Assembly (NCBI GenBank): GCA_029260015.1
Contig: JAJDEB010000033.1
Span: 62,001 to 126,000, forward strand
Source of the DNA: Phycisphaerae bacterium
GTDB taxonomy: Bacteria; Planctomycetota; Phycisphaerae; UBA1845
Direction of reading: 5' to 3'
Length of the DNA stretch: 64,000 bases
In this document: positions 18,501-25,048 of the stretch, in pieces
Numbering within the stretch: the first letter of the stretch is position 1
Layout: each line of letters opens with the position of its first letter
The notes under the pieces: generated by a model
Told to the model about the DNA's origin: nothing
Database searches by the model: none
The model's input: only the letters and a program-made list of their open reading frames with translations
Made by a program: the position numbers and the translations under genes

Positions 18501-19639
18501 ACTCCGACGGTGAAACGGCTGCCGACGATGACGGATCGGCTACCGTTGAAGGCGACAATGTAGATGTTAATGCCACCGGCCTCGACCCTGGAACGCAGGT
18601 CACAGTCGAATCAAACGACGACGGAGAAACCACGCTAACCGTAGGTGATGGAGAAAACGCCAGCCTCACAGTAACGATTGGCGGTTTGGATGACGGCAGC
18701 GATGTCGCACTGGCGATCGACGACGACGGAAATCAATCGCTATCCTTCACCAATGCCGAAGGTGACCCGCTGCTCGACTTGTCGGTTGAAGGCGTCGGCG
18801 ACGGCGCGAAGGTTGATGTCGTCATCGACGAAAACGGCAACCGATCCATCGAAGTCACCGACGCCAATGGCCAGCAAGCGCTCACTCTCGAGCTGGACGG
18901 ATTCGGCGACGCCGGCAACGTCAAAGTCACCGTCGATGCCAACAACAATAAGACGGTCGTACTCGGCGGCGCAAACCGCAGTTCGACCACGCTGTCGCTA
19001 CAAGCCACCCCCTCAAACTCAACCGTGAAAGCCACAACCGACGCAACCGGAAATCTCAAGTTGGCTGTCACCGACCCAACCGGCGACAACGTGGGTGTCA
19101 GCATGACCGTACCGGCTGGCTCGACCGACACAGTATTCACGATTGCGTTCGGATCGGCACCGGATGCCAAATTAGCGGGCAAGATCGCAGGGGCAGAATC
19201 GAACGGACTGGTAGACAATTACATCGTAGGCGCAACCGTGCAGATATCAGCCGACCCACTTCCGCAAGACCCCAACCTGCTGATCGAACTGGCGTATCCG
19301 CAGAAGAGTATCGGTCAACTGACCGAATCGGAACTGCGCCTGAATCGCTACAACAATGAGGCCGAAGCGTACGAGCCAGCCGGCAGCAACGACGTGGGCG
19401 ACCAAAGTCCGACCGACGAACTCAACGACGGCGGAATCGAGACATCAACACAACAGGTATGGGCAAGAGTGTCACAACTTGGCACGTTTTCCATAGGCGT
19501 CCCAGAACAGCCGGTCGAAGAAACCAACGAAACCAACCGGCCCACAGGAATCTGCGGCGCATTCGGAATGATCACGTTACCGCTCTGCTTGTTGGGCCTT
19601 GGCGCAATCAAGCAACGTAGAACTTGGAGGCTGCGTTGA
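15530..19639 (+). CDS. Very large secreted repeat protein with acidic linker and C-terminal anchor
   Basis: A 1369-residue exported protein. Signal peptide 1-24 ends STSIARA. Residues 25 to about 920 are Thr/Ala/Gly/Asp-rich with repeated short strands such as LDVNGDASIGTLNDNG and LTLDGTTGSAGETF, suggesting a parallel beta-helix as in adhesins. A ten-Gly run and PPTPPPS lead into about 55 residues of almost only Asp, Glu, Thr and Asn. Four to five copies of a 30-35-residue Asp/Gly/Val repeat follow, then a domain with LIELAYPQKSIGQLTESEL. The end is TGICGAFGM, a hydrophobic helix, and a basic tail (KQRRTWRLR), the layout of a cell-surface sorting signal. No catalytic motif was seen. Probable surface or matrix protein; the fold is inferred. 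Confidence 0.8.
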   Translation: MKTIDRIMFAALIITATSTSIARADDVTINGADVTASSIQATITANGGGKIIFATSHTLDVDQNLLDLTGIVVNNGITGEIDFGSNSFGVVFKDSTTIAIDMQGGGASLNMAGTSTTAGIGTVGTGDTITLNGAITGATTGNITTGTNTLTLLAGASIAGFVSVPAGQTLDVNGDASIGTLNDNGNALNIDIADGVTLTVGTPALTGTTTLTGADETDSILELDGSSTISSISISGSARIQVDADTTITSLTNGAGQTLDLDIADDVTLTVTTPNFAGTTTAIGADFENSILVLNSGSTIADLTVSGLLNIAINATTLITDLATSGSDAVFFDLPSNVQVVVTNPSLAGFTLASGEDLDSGFSVTNASTINYLSLRDTITAHFGDATTVTTLSAETGSTIKLDIDAALGITAFAAIGFDHLTFDIASGLTATVTGVVTIIADQVIELVAVDGGGNETINFVGDLVLSGINSNLKFTNDTGRIAGEVQMTGSGSSIDVDGNSEIETFTPNVNSTINFADGKSLTLDNGITVAAPATLTLDGTTGSAGETFTVPTIVLATGGAATLEVGGDTANTFNVLSTIGASASTRLEVNTSTNITSHQLGGASTIAVADGATLATVATINASPLALEGTGTITRIDSTTGLIADTGGVTISDLRADPSGTTTILVATDVTTTVSLSNALTTAGDVLNKTGDGTLIVKTGLTDIFDNGAGMVIDIDAGTLVAGTTGSNDDVTFDDDADEIQIADGATFRTTGSITVGDAGANANIDAVSGSTVELSSAAGAETLTAAADEDFKLLGSVLINGTDSDYSIADAFEYQFGDVTINATGSLIHNTPSGKMRFVSGSTLLLNGTATLDVDGQASGTPVTMDTTDGTPLFTINRGSSANFTLTNAALTNARYRDDSGLPASCSLTFTDLTLVDELNWTGPCSGGGGGGGGGGAPPTPPPSDDDEEETTDEEEATDENAEDDDAQDDNTDTSDDETNDDDKTENADSDGETAADDDGSATVEGDNVDVNATGLDPGTQVTVESNDDGETTLTVGDGENASLTVTIGGLDDGSDVALAIDDDGNQSLSFTNAEGDPLLDLSVEGVGDGAKVDVVIDENGNRSIEVTDANGQQALTLELDGFGDAGNVKVTVDANNNKTVVLGGANRSSTTLSLQATPSNSTVKATTDATGNLKLAVTDPTGDNVGVSMTVPAGSTDTVFTIAFGSAPDAKLAGKIAGAESNGLVDNYIVGATVQISADPLPQDPNLLIELAYPQKSIGQLTESELRLNRYNNEAEAYEPAGSNDVGDQSPTDELNDGGIETSTQQVWARVSQLGTFSIGVPEQPVEETNETNRPTGICGAFGMITLPLCLLGLGAIKQRRTWRLR
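18541..18990 (+). repeat. Tandem Asp/Gly-rich protein repeats within the large secreted protein
   Basis: The coding sequence here encodes four to five diverged units of about 30-35 residues, each with a core like VDVVIDENGNRSIEVTDANG, seen again as VALAIDDDGNQSLSFTNAEG and VKVTVDANNNKTVVLGGANR. The conserved D-x-N/D-G-N turn suggests calcium-binding beta hairpins. The DNA copies are too diverged to be a recent duplication. Confidence 0.7.
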
Positions 19640-19721
19640 GTCGAATGCGAATAAGGCATCGTCGAAGATTTTGAAGGCACTTAAAACCTTCGTGAATAAA
19701 CGCACCGGATGCCATTTTTGC

Positions 19722-19750
19722 TTGACGTATTACATAAATTGACGCATAAT
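19722..19750 (+). promoter_or_regulatory. Strong sigma-70-type promoter
   Basis: TTGACG (19722-19727) is followed after exactly 17 bases by CATAAT (19745-19750), each matching five of six consensus positions. TTGACG recurs at 19739 and TTGACC at 19763, so a repeated operator is possible. It drives the 18-codon ORF at 19798 and perhaps the rbfA-like/rtcB pair. Confidence 0.65.
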
Positions 19751-19797
19751 AGGCGCGTAAGATTGACCTACACGTGCTTTTAGAAGGGAGGCTTCGT

Positions 19798-19854
19798 ATG
19801 TCATTGCTAACGCTACAACAAATCACGGGGCCTCGTTGCGCGTTCGGGTGCTAG
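19798..19854 (+). CDS. 18-codon ORF with strong RBS (leader peptide or truncated ABC-F remnant)
   Basis: ATG to TAG encodes MSLLTLQQITGPRCAFGC. The ribosome binding site AAGGGAGG ends six bases before the ATG and is among the best in the window, and a good promoter lies 48 bases upstream, so translation is likely. The first ten residues resemble the beginning of Uup-type ABC-F ATPases (M-x-L-L-x-L-Q-x-I), so one explanation is a gene truncated just after its start. The other is a regulatory leader peptide for the rbfA-like/rtcB pair 200 bases downstream. I cannot decide between them. Confidence 0.45.
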   Translation: MSLLTLQQITGPRCAFGC

Positions 19855-19858
19855 TCAA

Positions 19859-19894
19859 TCTGTAACCAAATCCCCATCTGTAACCAAATCCCCA
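19859..19894 (+). repeat. Perfect 18-bp tandem duplication
   Basis: TCTGTAACCAAATCCCCA is present twice in direct succession (19859-19876 and 19877-19894), immediately after the 18-codon ORF. The rest of the 19895-20054 interval has no recognised feature except the ribosome binding site AAAGGAG before the next gene. Confidence 0.9.
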
Positions 19895-20054
19895 ACGAAC
19901 CTTAACGAACTCCATACGCACTTGGTGGCGGCCGGCTTGTACCGGTGCGGGCGTTCTTGCGCTCCGAAAGCCCCGTGATTCCCCTGTATTAATCGATTTC
20001 GACACTTTGGACGGTAGCGCTCTGCGCGCACTCCGCCAAGACAAAGGAGCGTTT

Positions 20055-20465
20055 ATGCCATCGAGCAAACGTGATGCAGAAGATGTGCGCGCTTTTTGCG
20101 CGGAAGTATTTGAAGACGACGGCGTCAACCCAAGTGAAGACAAACGCCGCGATGCAAGACAAACCCAAGGACGCAATCGGAAACTCGAACAGTTGTGCAA
20201 GCAAGTCGAACTCGCATTGCAAATCGTTTTTCCGATCGTTGACACAAAGTGCGACGCTCGCGTTTCCAGCGTTGAGCCCGCGCCCAATGCCGGGCGATTG
20301 CGAGTGATTGTGGCTGTGCCTAAGAAAGGCGACCCCGCCAGTGTTTTGGCGGCTATCGAGCGGCGCAAGGGATACCTGCGCAACCAAGTGGCCCAGGCGA
20401 TTTCCAGACGCCGCGCGCCGGAACTTACATTCTCAAACATGACCGAGGAGTCAGAAAATGCCTGA
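20055..20465 (+). CDS. RbfA-like (ribosome-binding factor A fold) protein coupled to rtcB
   Basis: A 136-residue protein. From about residue 50 it matches the RbfA pattern: a first helix NRKLEQLCKQVELALQ, strands ARVSSVEPAPNAGRLRVIVA, a helix DPASVLAAIERRKGYLRNQV and the typical end AISRRRAPELTF, equivalent to the R-x-x-PELxF end of RbfA. The first 45 residues are charged and unlike RbfA. RbfA binds 16S rRNA during 30S maturation (KH-type fold). The start at 20055 is chosen for AAAGGAG five bases upstream; an in-frame start at 20007 lacks this. The gene overlaps rtcB by 8 bases, so the products are probably made together. Role in rRNA repair or quality control is inference. Confidence 0.65.
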   Translation: MPSSKRDAEDVRAFCAEVFEDDGVNPSEDKRRDARQTQGRNRKLEQLCKQVELALQIVFPIVDTKCDARVSSVEPAPNAGRLRVIVAVPKKGDPASVLAAIERRKGYLRNQVAQAISRRRAPELTFSNMTEESENA

Positions 20466-21594
20466 TCAAATAACTGCCAATACGTGGCTGGTGAATCAAC
20501 CCGAGCCAGCAGTACGTCAAACCATCGAGCGTCTGTGTCGAGCGCCCGATGTGGTTCACGTTGCCGTCATGCCTGACGTTCATTTGGCGGCTGGCGTTAG
20601 CAACGGTGTGGCGATCGCAACCGAGCGCCTCATCTATCCAGCGGCTGTCGGTGGCGACATCGGTTGCGGATACTCAGCCGTCGCATTCGCAAGCGCTGCC
20701 AGTCCATTGCAACGTCGCCAAGCGGCCGAATACGTACTGGACGCTCTCCCAAAAACCGTTCCAATCATTCGTCATTCCAGGCGTAATGGACTGCCAAAAC
20801 TCGAAGGCAAGTTGGATGCGGAACAGTTATCCAAGCCGGTACTCATCGCCAAAGCCTTAAGCGTCGGACGCGAGGAACTCGGCACGCTCGGTCGCGGCAA
20901 CCACTTCCTTGAATTCCAGGAAGACGAGGATGACCGACTATGGGTAATTGTCCACAGCGGTTCGCGAGCGATGGGCCAACACATCACCACCGCCCATTTG
21001 AAAAACGCCGAGAAAGTCGGCGGCGGACTGTCGTGGTTGGATGCCGACACCGACGATGGCCAGGCATATCTACGCGATGTCGAATGGGCAAGGGCATACG
21101 CAGCCGAAAGTCGCCGAAGAATGCTGAATCGAGCCGCCGAACTCATCGCCGAAACGCTGGGCGTCGAAACCGACATGAACACATGGATCAACACCGATCA
21201 CAACCACGTCCAACGCGAAGAACACAACGGACGCACGATGTGGGTTCACCGCAAAGGCGCAAACCACGCCAGCGACGAGACCACCAACATCATCCCCGGG
21301 TCGATGGCAACCGCCACCTACCACGTGCAAGGTCGAGGCAACGCAGATGCCCTGAATTCCAGCTCGCACGGTGCCGGCAGGCGACTAAGTCGAGGTGCTG
21401 CTAAAGCCAAGATAAAACGCAAAGACTTCGCCCGCCAACTCAAGGATATCTGGATCGACCCCAACACCGCCGCAAAACTGACCGATGAATCACCAATGGC
21501 ATACAAAGACATCGATGCCGTCATGCGAGCGCAAAAGGATCTCGTGCGAATCGTCAAAAAACTGCGACCGGTGCTGTGCTATAAGGGAGTTTGA
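20458..21594 (+). CDS. rtcB: RtcB-family RNA ligase
   Basis: GTP- and Mn-dependent ligase that joins RNA 2',3'-cyclic phosphate or 3'-phosphate ends to 5'-OH ends. The 378 residues are shorter than E. coli RtcB (408). Conserved motifs are GGDIGCG (metal ligands D67 and C70), LGRGNHFLEF (N148, H149), HSGSR (H166), HRKGA, PGSMATATYHVQG, and SSSHGAGR with H304, the expected guanylylated His. All essential residues appear present, so activity is expected. The gene overlaps the rbfA-like gene by 8 bases with GAGGAG before its ATG. No archease or prfH gene is adjacent. The length resembles the RtcB2 branch associated with damage repair, but branch assignment needs a tree. Confidence 0.93.
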   Translation: MPDQITANTWLVNQPEPAVRQTIERLCRAPDVVHVAVMPDVHLAAGVSNGVAIATERLIYPAAVGGDIGCGYSAVAFASAASPLQRRQAAEYVLDALPKTVPIIRHSRRNGLPKLEGKLDAEQLSKPVLIAKALSVGREELGTLGRGNHFLEFQEDEDDRLWVIVHSGSRAMGQHITTAHLKNAEKVGGGLSWLDADTDDGQAYLRDVEWARAYAAESRRRMLNRAAELIAETLGVETDMNTWINTDHNHVQREEHNGRTMWVHRKGANHASDETTNIIPGSMATATYHVQGRGNADALNSSSHGAGRRLSRGAAKAKIKRKDFARQLKDIWIDPNTAAKLTDESPMAYKDIDAVMRAQKDLVRIVKKLRPVLCYKGV

Positions 21595-21641
21595 TTTGGC
21601 AGAATGACCGCACAATGAATAGAAATTAAGCGGAATGCAAA

Positions 21642-21715
21642 TGCGCCTGGCAGGACTCGAACCTGCGACCGTCGGATTCGAAATCCGATGCTCTATCCAA
21701 CTGAGCTACAGACGC
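21642..21715 (-). tRNA. tRNA-Arg (anticodon TCG)
   Basis: The minus strand folds as a normal 74-nt tRNA: acceptor GCGTCTG pairs with CAGGCGC (one G-T pair), D arm GCTC/GAGC, anticodon stem TCGGA/TCCGA around loop TTTCGAA (anticodon TCG, reads CGA), T arm GCAGG/CCTGC with loop TTCGAGT, discriminator A. CCA is not encoded. Confidence 0.96.
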
Positions 21716-21780
21716 TCTTTAGCTGGCGTGGAGATTAACGATTCTTGCAGCCGACGCAACTTCCCGGCAGCGGACGAGTG

Positions 21781-21898
21781 CCCCAAGTTTTCAAACTTGG
21801 GGTCTCGATTGTTTTGCTTTGTTGGTCCGCTTAATGCTCTGGCAGTGCATCCAATGCAAGTCGCCTTCCCCAGGATCGGAGATCCTGGGCCACCCTAC
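21781..21898. repeat. Pair of palindromes, REP-like (GTAGGGTGG end)
   Basis: One palindrome, CCCCAAGTTT-TC-AAACTTGGGG, spans 21781-21802. A second, CCCAGGATC-GGA-GATCCTGGG, spans 21869-21889 and is followed by CCACCCTAC (21890-21898). Read on the minus strand this is a GTAG foot followed by a hairpin, as in the elements at 28502, 41793, 45504 and 57065. It lies between the tRNA and the end of the dockerin gene. Confidence 0.75.
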
Positions 21899-21916
21899 GG
21901 CGATCGCGCATCTCGA

Positions 21917-22756
21917 TTACTCGCCTGTAAATAACCGTTGGAACTCGGCCATGTCCTTCAGGTCAATGTCGTTGTCGTCGTCGATGTCGGACTCCAGGCA
22001 GCCGGGCTTGTTGGCGGTTGCTTCGGGGCCGGTGATGCACTCGTTGAATTGCTGGTAGTCCTTGTCATCCACATCGCCGTCGTCGTCGGTGTCGGCTGGC
22101 GGGCCGACCTTGTGCAGTTGGAATCCGTTAAACGCTGCGCCGATTGTTGTGCTGCCTCCCGACGGAATGCCGACGTGCCAACCGATGTGCCCGCTGGTCA
22201 CGTCGATGAGGTCGTATGAATAGCTTAACCCTTCCGCATGGCTGCCCGGCCATTCGCCGCCGATGAGCTTTGAGCCCGCGACAAAATCGAACCGCACCAC
22301 TTGCATCGTCGCAGGTTCATTCGGAAACCATGCATAGGTAATCACTTCGTACAAACCATTCTCAAGCCCGTTGAGATACATGCACGATTCGAGGGGGATA
22401 CTGTGGGTGACGAGATAATCATTCAAGAGTTTGGCATCATCGTTACCGGTCGCGTCAGAAGTTTCGACCGACTGCAAATCCATCCCCCCGAACTGATGAA
22501 ACCCGACGTTGGTCGCGTTGCCCTCGACATCGAGGAGCATGTCGTCACTGGGCGTCACATTCGGAGTAAACGGTGTGATGTGCGCGCCGCTTACGTTGTT
22601 CCAAAACCCCGCCTGACCGGCAGCGCCATATGTCGACTTGGGTGCGTCAGATGACACACCCACATCAACGTTGACTGACTGGCCAGACGCTACATGAGTC
22701 ATTTCAGTCCCGAATACAATTGCGACGATAATAAATGCGTGCGTTGATTGAATCAT
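21917..22756 (-). CDS. Secreted protein with C-terminal dockerin-type EF-hand pair
   Basis: A 279-residue exported protein. The signal peptide covers about residues 1-25 (hydrophobic AFIIVAIVFG, cleavage near HVASG). The central 190 residues look like a beta-sandwich domain (GFWNNVSGAHITPFTPN and LYLNG-type segments, ending TIGAAFNGFQLHKVG), which could bind ligand, but no enzyme motif was seen. The C-terminus has two dockerin-like calcium loops, DTDDDGDVDDKDYQQF and DIDDDNDIDLKDMAEF, separated by a Cys-bracketed linker. Such C-terminal dockerin-like modules are very frequent in Planctomycetota. TTGGAG lies before the start. Function unknown. Confidence 0.85.
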   Translation of the reverse strand: MIQSTHAFIIVAIVFGTEMTHVASGQSVNVDVGVSSDAPKSTYGAAGQAGFWNNVSGAHITPFTPNVTPSDDMLLDVEGNATNVGFHQFGGMDLQSVETSDATGNDDAKLLNDYLVTHSIPLESCMYLNGLENGLYEVITYAWFPNEPATMQVVRFDFVAGSKLIGGEWPGSHAEGLSYSYDLIDVTSGHIGWHVGIPSGGSTTIGAAFNGFQLHKVGPPADTDDDGDVDDKDYQQFNECITGPEATANKPGCLESDIDDDNDIDLKDMAEFQRLFTGE

Positions 22757-22883
22757 GGCAACGGGTCTCCAAGATTTTGTATTGCCGAATTGACTGATTC
22801 AGCTTAATAAGGGCACGCATCAGCCGCAATTATTCGCCACATATAGTGCGGTTATCAACATCTTACACGCGGAGTTGTAACGC

Positions 22884-24131
22884 ATGACCTTCAAAGCTGT
22901 TTTCATTTCCATCTTCATTGGGACATCACTTATCGTTGCAGCGCTGGTTATCAATGCCAAACGACCGGCAGGCGATACCATGGGACCAACGCCTGAACTC
23001 GTGCGTGCCACAGGTAAATGCGCCGAATGCCACAGCCACGAAACGTCGGCTGTCGTGCATCAATTCGAACGAAGCAAACACGCAACTTCAAACGTCAACT
23101 GCCTCGACTGCCACCGTGCGCTCGAAGGCCAGGAACCACTCGATCATCGCGGATTTACCATCGCCAAAAAAGTGACCGCGAAGAATTGCGCCGAATGTCA
23201 CGCGACTGAATACAACCAATTTCTAAGAAGTCGCCACGCAGCACCAGCATGGGCAGCCGTCCACGGTGACAAGCACTTTACACCCGAGCAAATCGCCCAC
23301 GCAGAATCGTTTCACAAGGGAATGGTATCACGTCCACCCAACGCTCTCGCGATCGCCGAAGGGCCAGCCGCCTTCGACAAAGGGTGCGATGGATGTCATT
23401 CGGTCGGTAAGCCAAACCTCGACGGTTCCATCGGAACATGTACGGCATGCCATTCGCGACACTCGACGTCAATTGCCCTTGCCCGCGAACCGCAAACCTG
23501 CGGTCAATGTCATATGGGTCCAGATCACTCTCAGATCGAAATCTACACCGAGTCGAAACACGGCGTACTCTTTCACGCACAAAAGGCTTCTTTTAACATG
23601 TCAGCCGACCCGAAAAAACTTTCGACCCGCGACATGTCCGTGCCAACTTGCGCGACCTGTCACATGAGCGGACTTGAAGGCATGAAGGTCACCCACGATA
23701 CGACCGATCGCCTTTCATATTTCCTGTACGCAGCCGTCTCCGACAAGCGTCCGAATTTTGCTCAGGGCCAGGAAGAAATGAAAGAGACATGCCTCAAGTG
23801 CCACACCAAACCACCCGTCGATGAATACTACCGACAAGCCGAAGAGGTGCTGGTCCATGTGAACGAAAAGGTCGTGGAAGCTCAGGCCATCATGAAGTCG
23901 CTCCGTGACGAAGGACTCTTAACGCCCGAACCCTTCGACGAACCGATTGAGTTTCTCGAATTCGATTACTGGCATTACTGGGGTCGGACGGCAAAGCACG
24001 GTGCGTTCATGGGCGGTGCAGATTTTGTGCAATGGCATGGCAATTACGAACTGCTTGCCAAGCTGGCCGAATTGAAAGAGATGGCCCGCGCAATCCGAAC
24101 AGAACATGCGCTCGCCAACAAAGAATCATGA
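22884..24131 (+). CDS. Octahaem c-type cytochrome, hydroxylamine oxidoreductase-like
   Basis: A 415-residue periplasmic cytochrome with an uncleaved or cleaved N-terminal helix (residues 4-24). It has eight CXXCH haem sites at about 46, 73, 102, 168, 186, 206, 256 and 303, the number and spacing of the HAO family. The C-terminal part (EFDYWHYWGRTAKHGAF and DFVQWHGNYELL) matches the conserved helical region of HAO proteins, where the catalytic Tyr that crosslinks to the P460 haem is found; whether a Tyr here does so cannot be judged by eye. It is shorter than HAO (about 500-570). Family members oxidise hydroxylamine or hydrazine, or reduce nitrite or hydroxylamine. The next gene is a membrane protein 80 bases on. 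GGAG nine bases before ATG supports the start. Confidence 0.85.
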   Translation: MTFKAVFISIFIGTSLIVAALVINAKRPAGDTMGPTPELVRATGKCAECHSHETSAVVHQFERSKHATSNVNCLDCHRALEGQEPLDHRGFTIAKKVTAKNCAECHATEYNQFLRSRHAAPAWAAVHGDKHFTPEQIAHAESFHKGMVSRPPNALAIAEGPAAFDKGCDGCHSVGKPNLDGSIGTCTACHSRHSTSIALAREPQTCGQCHMGPDHSQIEIYTESKHGVLFHAQKASFNMSADPKKLSTRDMSVPTCATCHMSGLEGMKVTHDTTDRLSYFLYAAVSDKRPNFAQGQEEMKETCLKCHTKPPVDEYYRQAEEVLVHVNEKVVEAQAIMKSLRDEGLLTPEPFDEPIEFLEFDYWHYWGRTAKHGAFMGGADFVQWHGNYELLAKLAELKEMARAIRTEHALANKES

Positions 24132-24159
24132 TCGACCGCCCGTTGCCAATCGCATCAAT

Positions 24160-24195
24160 CAAACAATAAGTGTCAGGCAAACAATAAGTGTCAGG
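24160..24195 (+). repeat. Perfect 18-bp tandem duplication
   Basis: CAAACAATAAGTGTCAGG occurs twice in succession (24160-24177 and 24178-24195) in the gap between the octahaem cytochrome and the membrane protein. The second copy contributes to the ribosome binding region of the downstream gene. Confidence 0.9.
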
Positions 24196-24211
24196 AGTCA
24201 GGTATCCGACC

Positions 24212-25048
24212 ATGCCTTCCCGCGAATTCTGGAACAAAGTGTTGTATCGCCCGCGAGTGCTCGAATACTTCGTGCTCCTCAACGTCAGCTTTCTAGCCGT
24301 CGACATCTACGTCGCCCATTCGATCAACGACTTCGCACATTGGGCTGAATGGATTCCGTTCTACTTCTCCGTCGCCGCACCGATCGTTCTTCTCGCCGGT
24401 TGGCGCGGAAAGTCGGCCGGGTATGTCGTCGGATACGGCGGTATTCTCGTCGGAATTGTTGGGTTCTTCCTGCATCTGGAAAGCCAGTTCTTCGCGTTCT
24501 ATTCGGTCAAAAGTCTTGTCTATACCGCCCCGTTTGTCGCTCCGCTGGCGTACACCGGCATCGGATTCCTGCTGGTGATGAATCGCATGGTCGATTTTGA
24601 ATCACGCGATTGGAGTCGATGGGTGTTGTTCCTGGCGATCGGAGGGATCCTTGGAAACTTCGTATTGGCGTTGTGCGATCATGCGCAGAATGGATTCTAT
24701 AGCGTGTGGGAATGGACGCCGGTTTTTATCAGCGCGATCGCTGTTGGATTCCTCGCGATGGCGATGGTCGAAAAACCAACGATTACATTCTTGAAGATGT
24801 GTTGCGGCGTGCTTGTAGCGTCGATTGCGATCGGGCTGATCGGTTTCGGACTGCACTTCGAAGCCAACTGGAATTCGCCTTATTCCATACGCGACAGCTT
24901 CCTCTACGGTGCGCCCATTCTCACACCAATGCTCTTACCGAATCTTGCATTACTCGCCGGCATAGGCATTTGGGACATTTTTGCTCGATTGCGCAATTCA
25001 AATTCGTCGAGCAGAACACCTGCCACCACCCACCAGCCGATCAATTAA
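24212..25048 (+). CDS. Polytopic membrane protein next to the octahaem cytochrome
   Basis: A 278-residue protein with about eight transmembrane helices, for example LEYFVLLNVSFLAVDIYV, WIPFYFSVAAPIVLLAGW, VVGYGGILVGIVGFFLHL and PMLLPNLALLAGIGIW. Several His residues lie at helix ends (FFLHLES, LCDHAQNG, GLHFEANW) and could bind haem or quinone, which would let it serve as membrane electron partner of the cytochrome; this is inference from position. No family was recognised. The start at 24212 follows GGAGTCAGGT; an in-frame GTG at 24188 is less likely. The last 8 bases overlap the end of lhgO on the opposite strand. Confidence 0.75.
   Translation: MPSREFWNKVLYRPRVLEYFVLLNVSFLAVDIYVAHSINDFAHWAEWIPFYFSVAAPIVLLAGWRGKSAGYVVGYGGILVGIVGFFLHLESQFFAFYSVKSLVYTAPFVAPLAYTGIGFLLVMNRMVDFESRDWSRWVLFLAIGGILGNFVLALCDHAQNGFYSVWEWTPVFISAIAVGFLAMAMVEKPTITFLKMCCGVLVASIAIGLIGFGLHFEANWNSPYSIRDSFLYGAPILTPMLLPNLALLAGIGIWDIFARLRNSNSSSRTPATTHQPIN

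Noticed and set aside
19823..20440. Minus-strand ORF (205 residues) opposite the rbfA-like gene
   Set aside because: The plus strand has a better ribosome binding site, RbfA motifs and coupling to rtcB; the minus product has shadow composition and includes the tandem 18-bp repeat.
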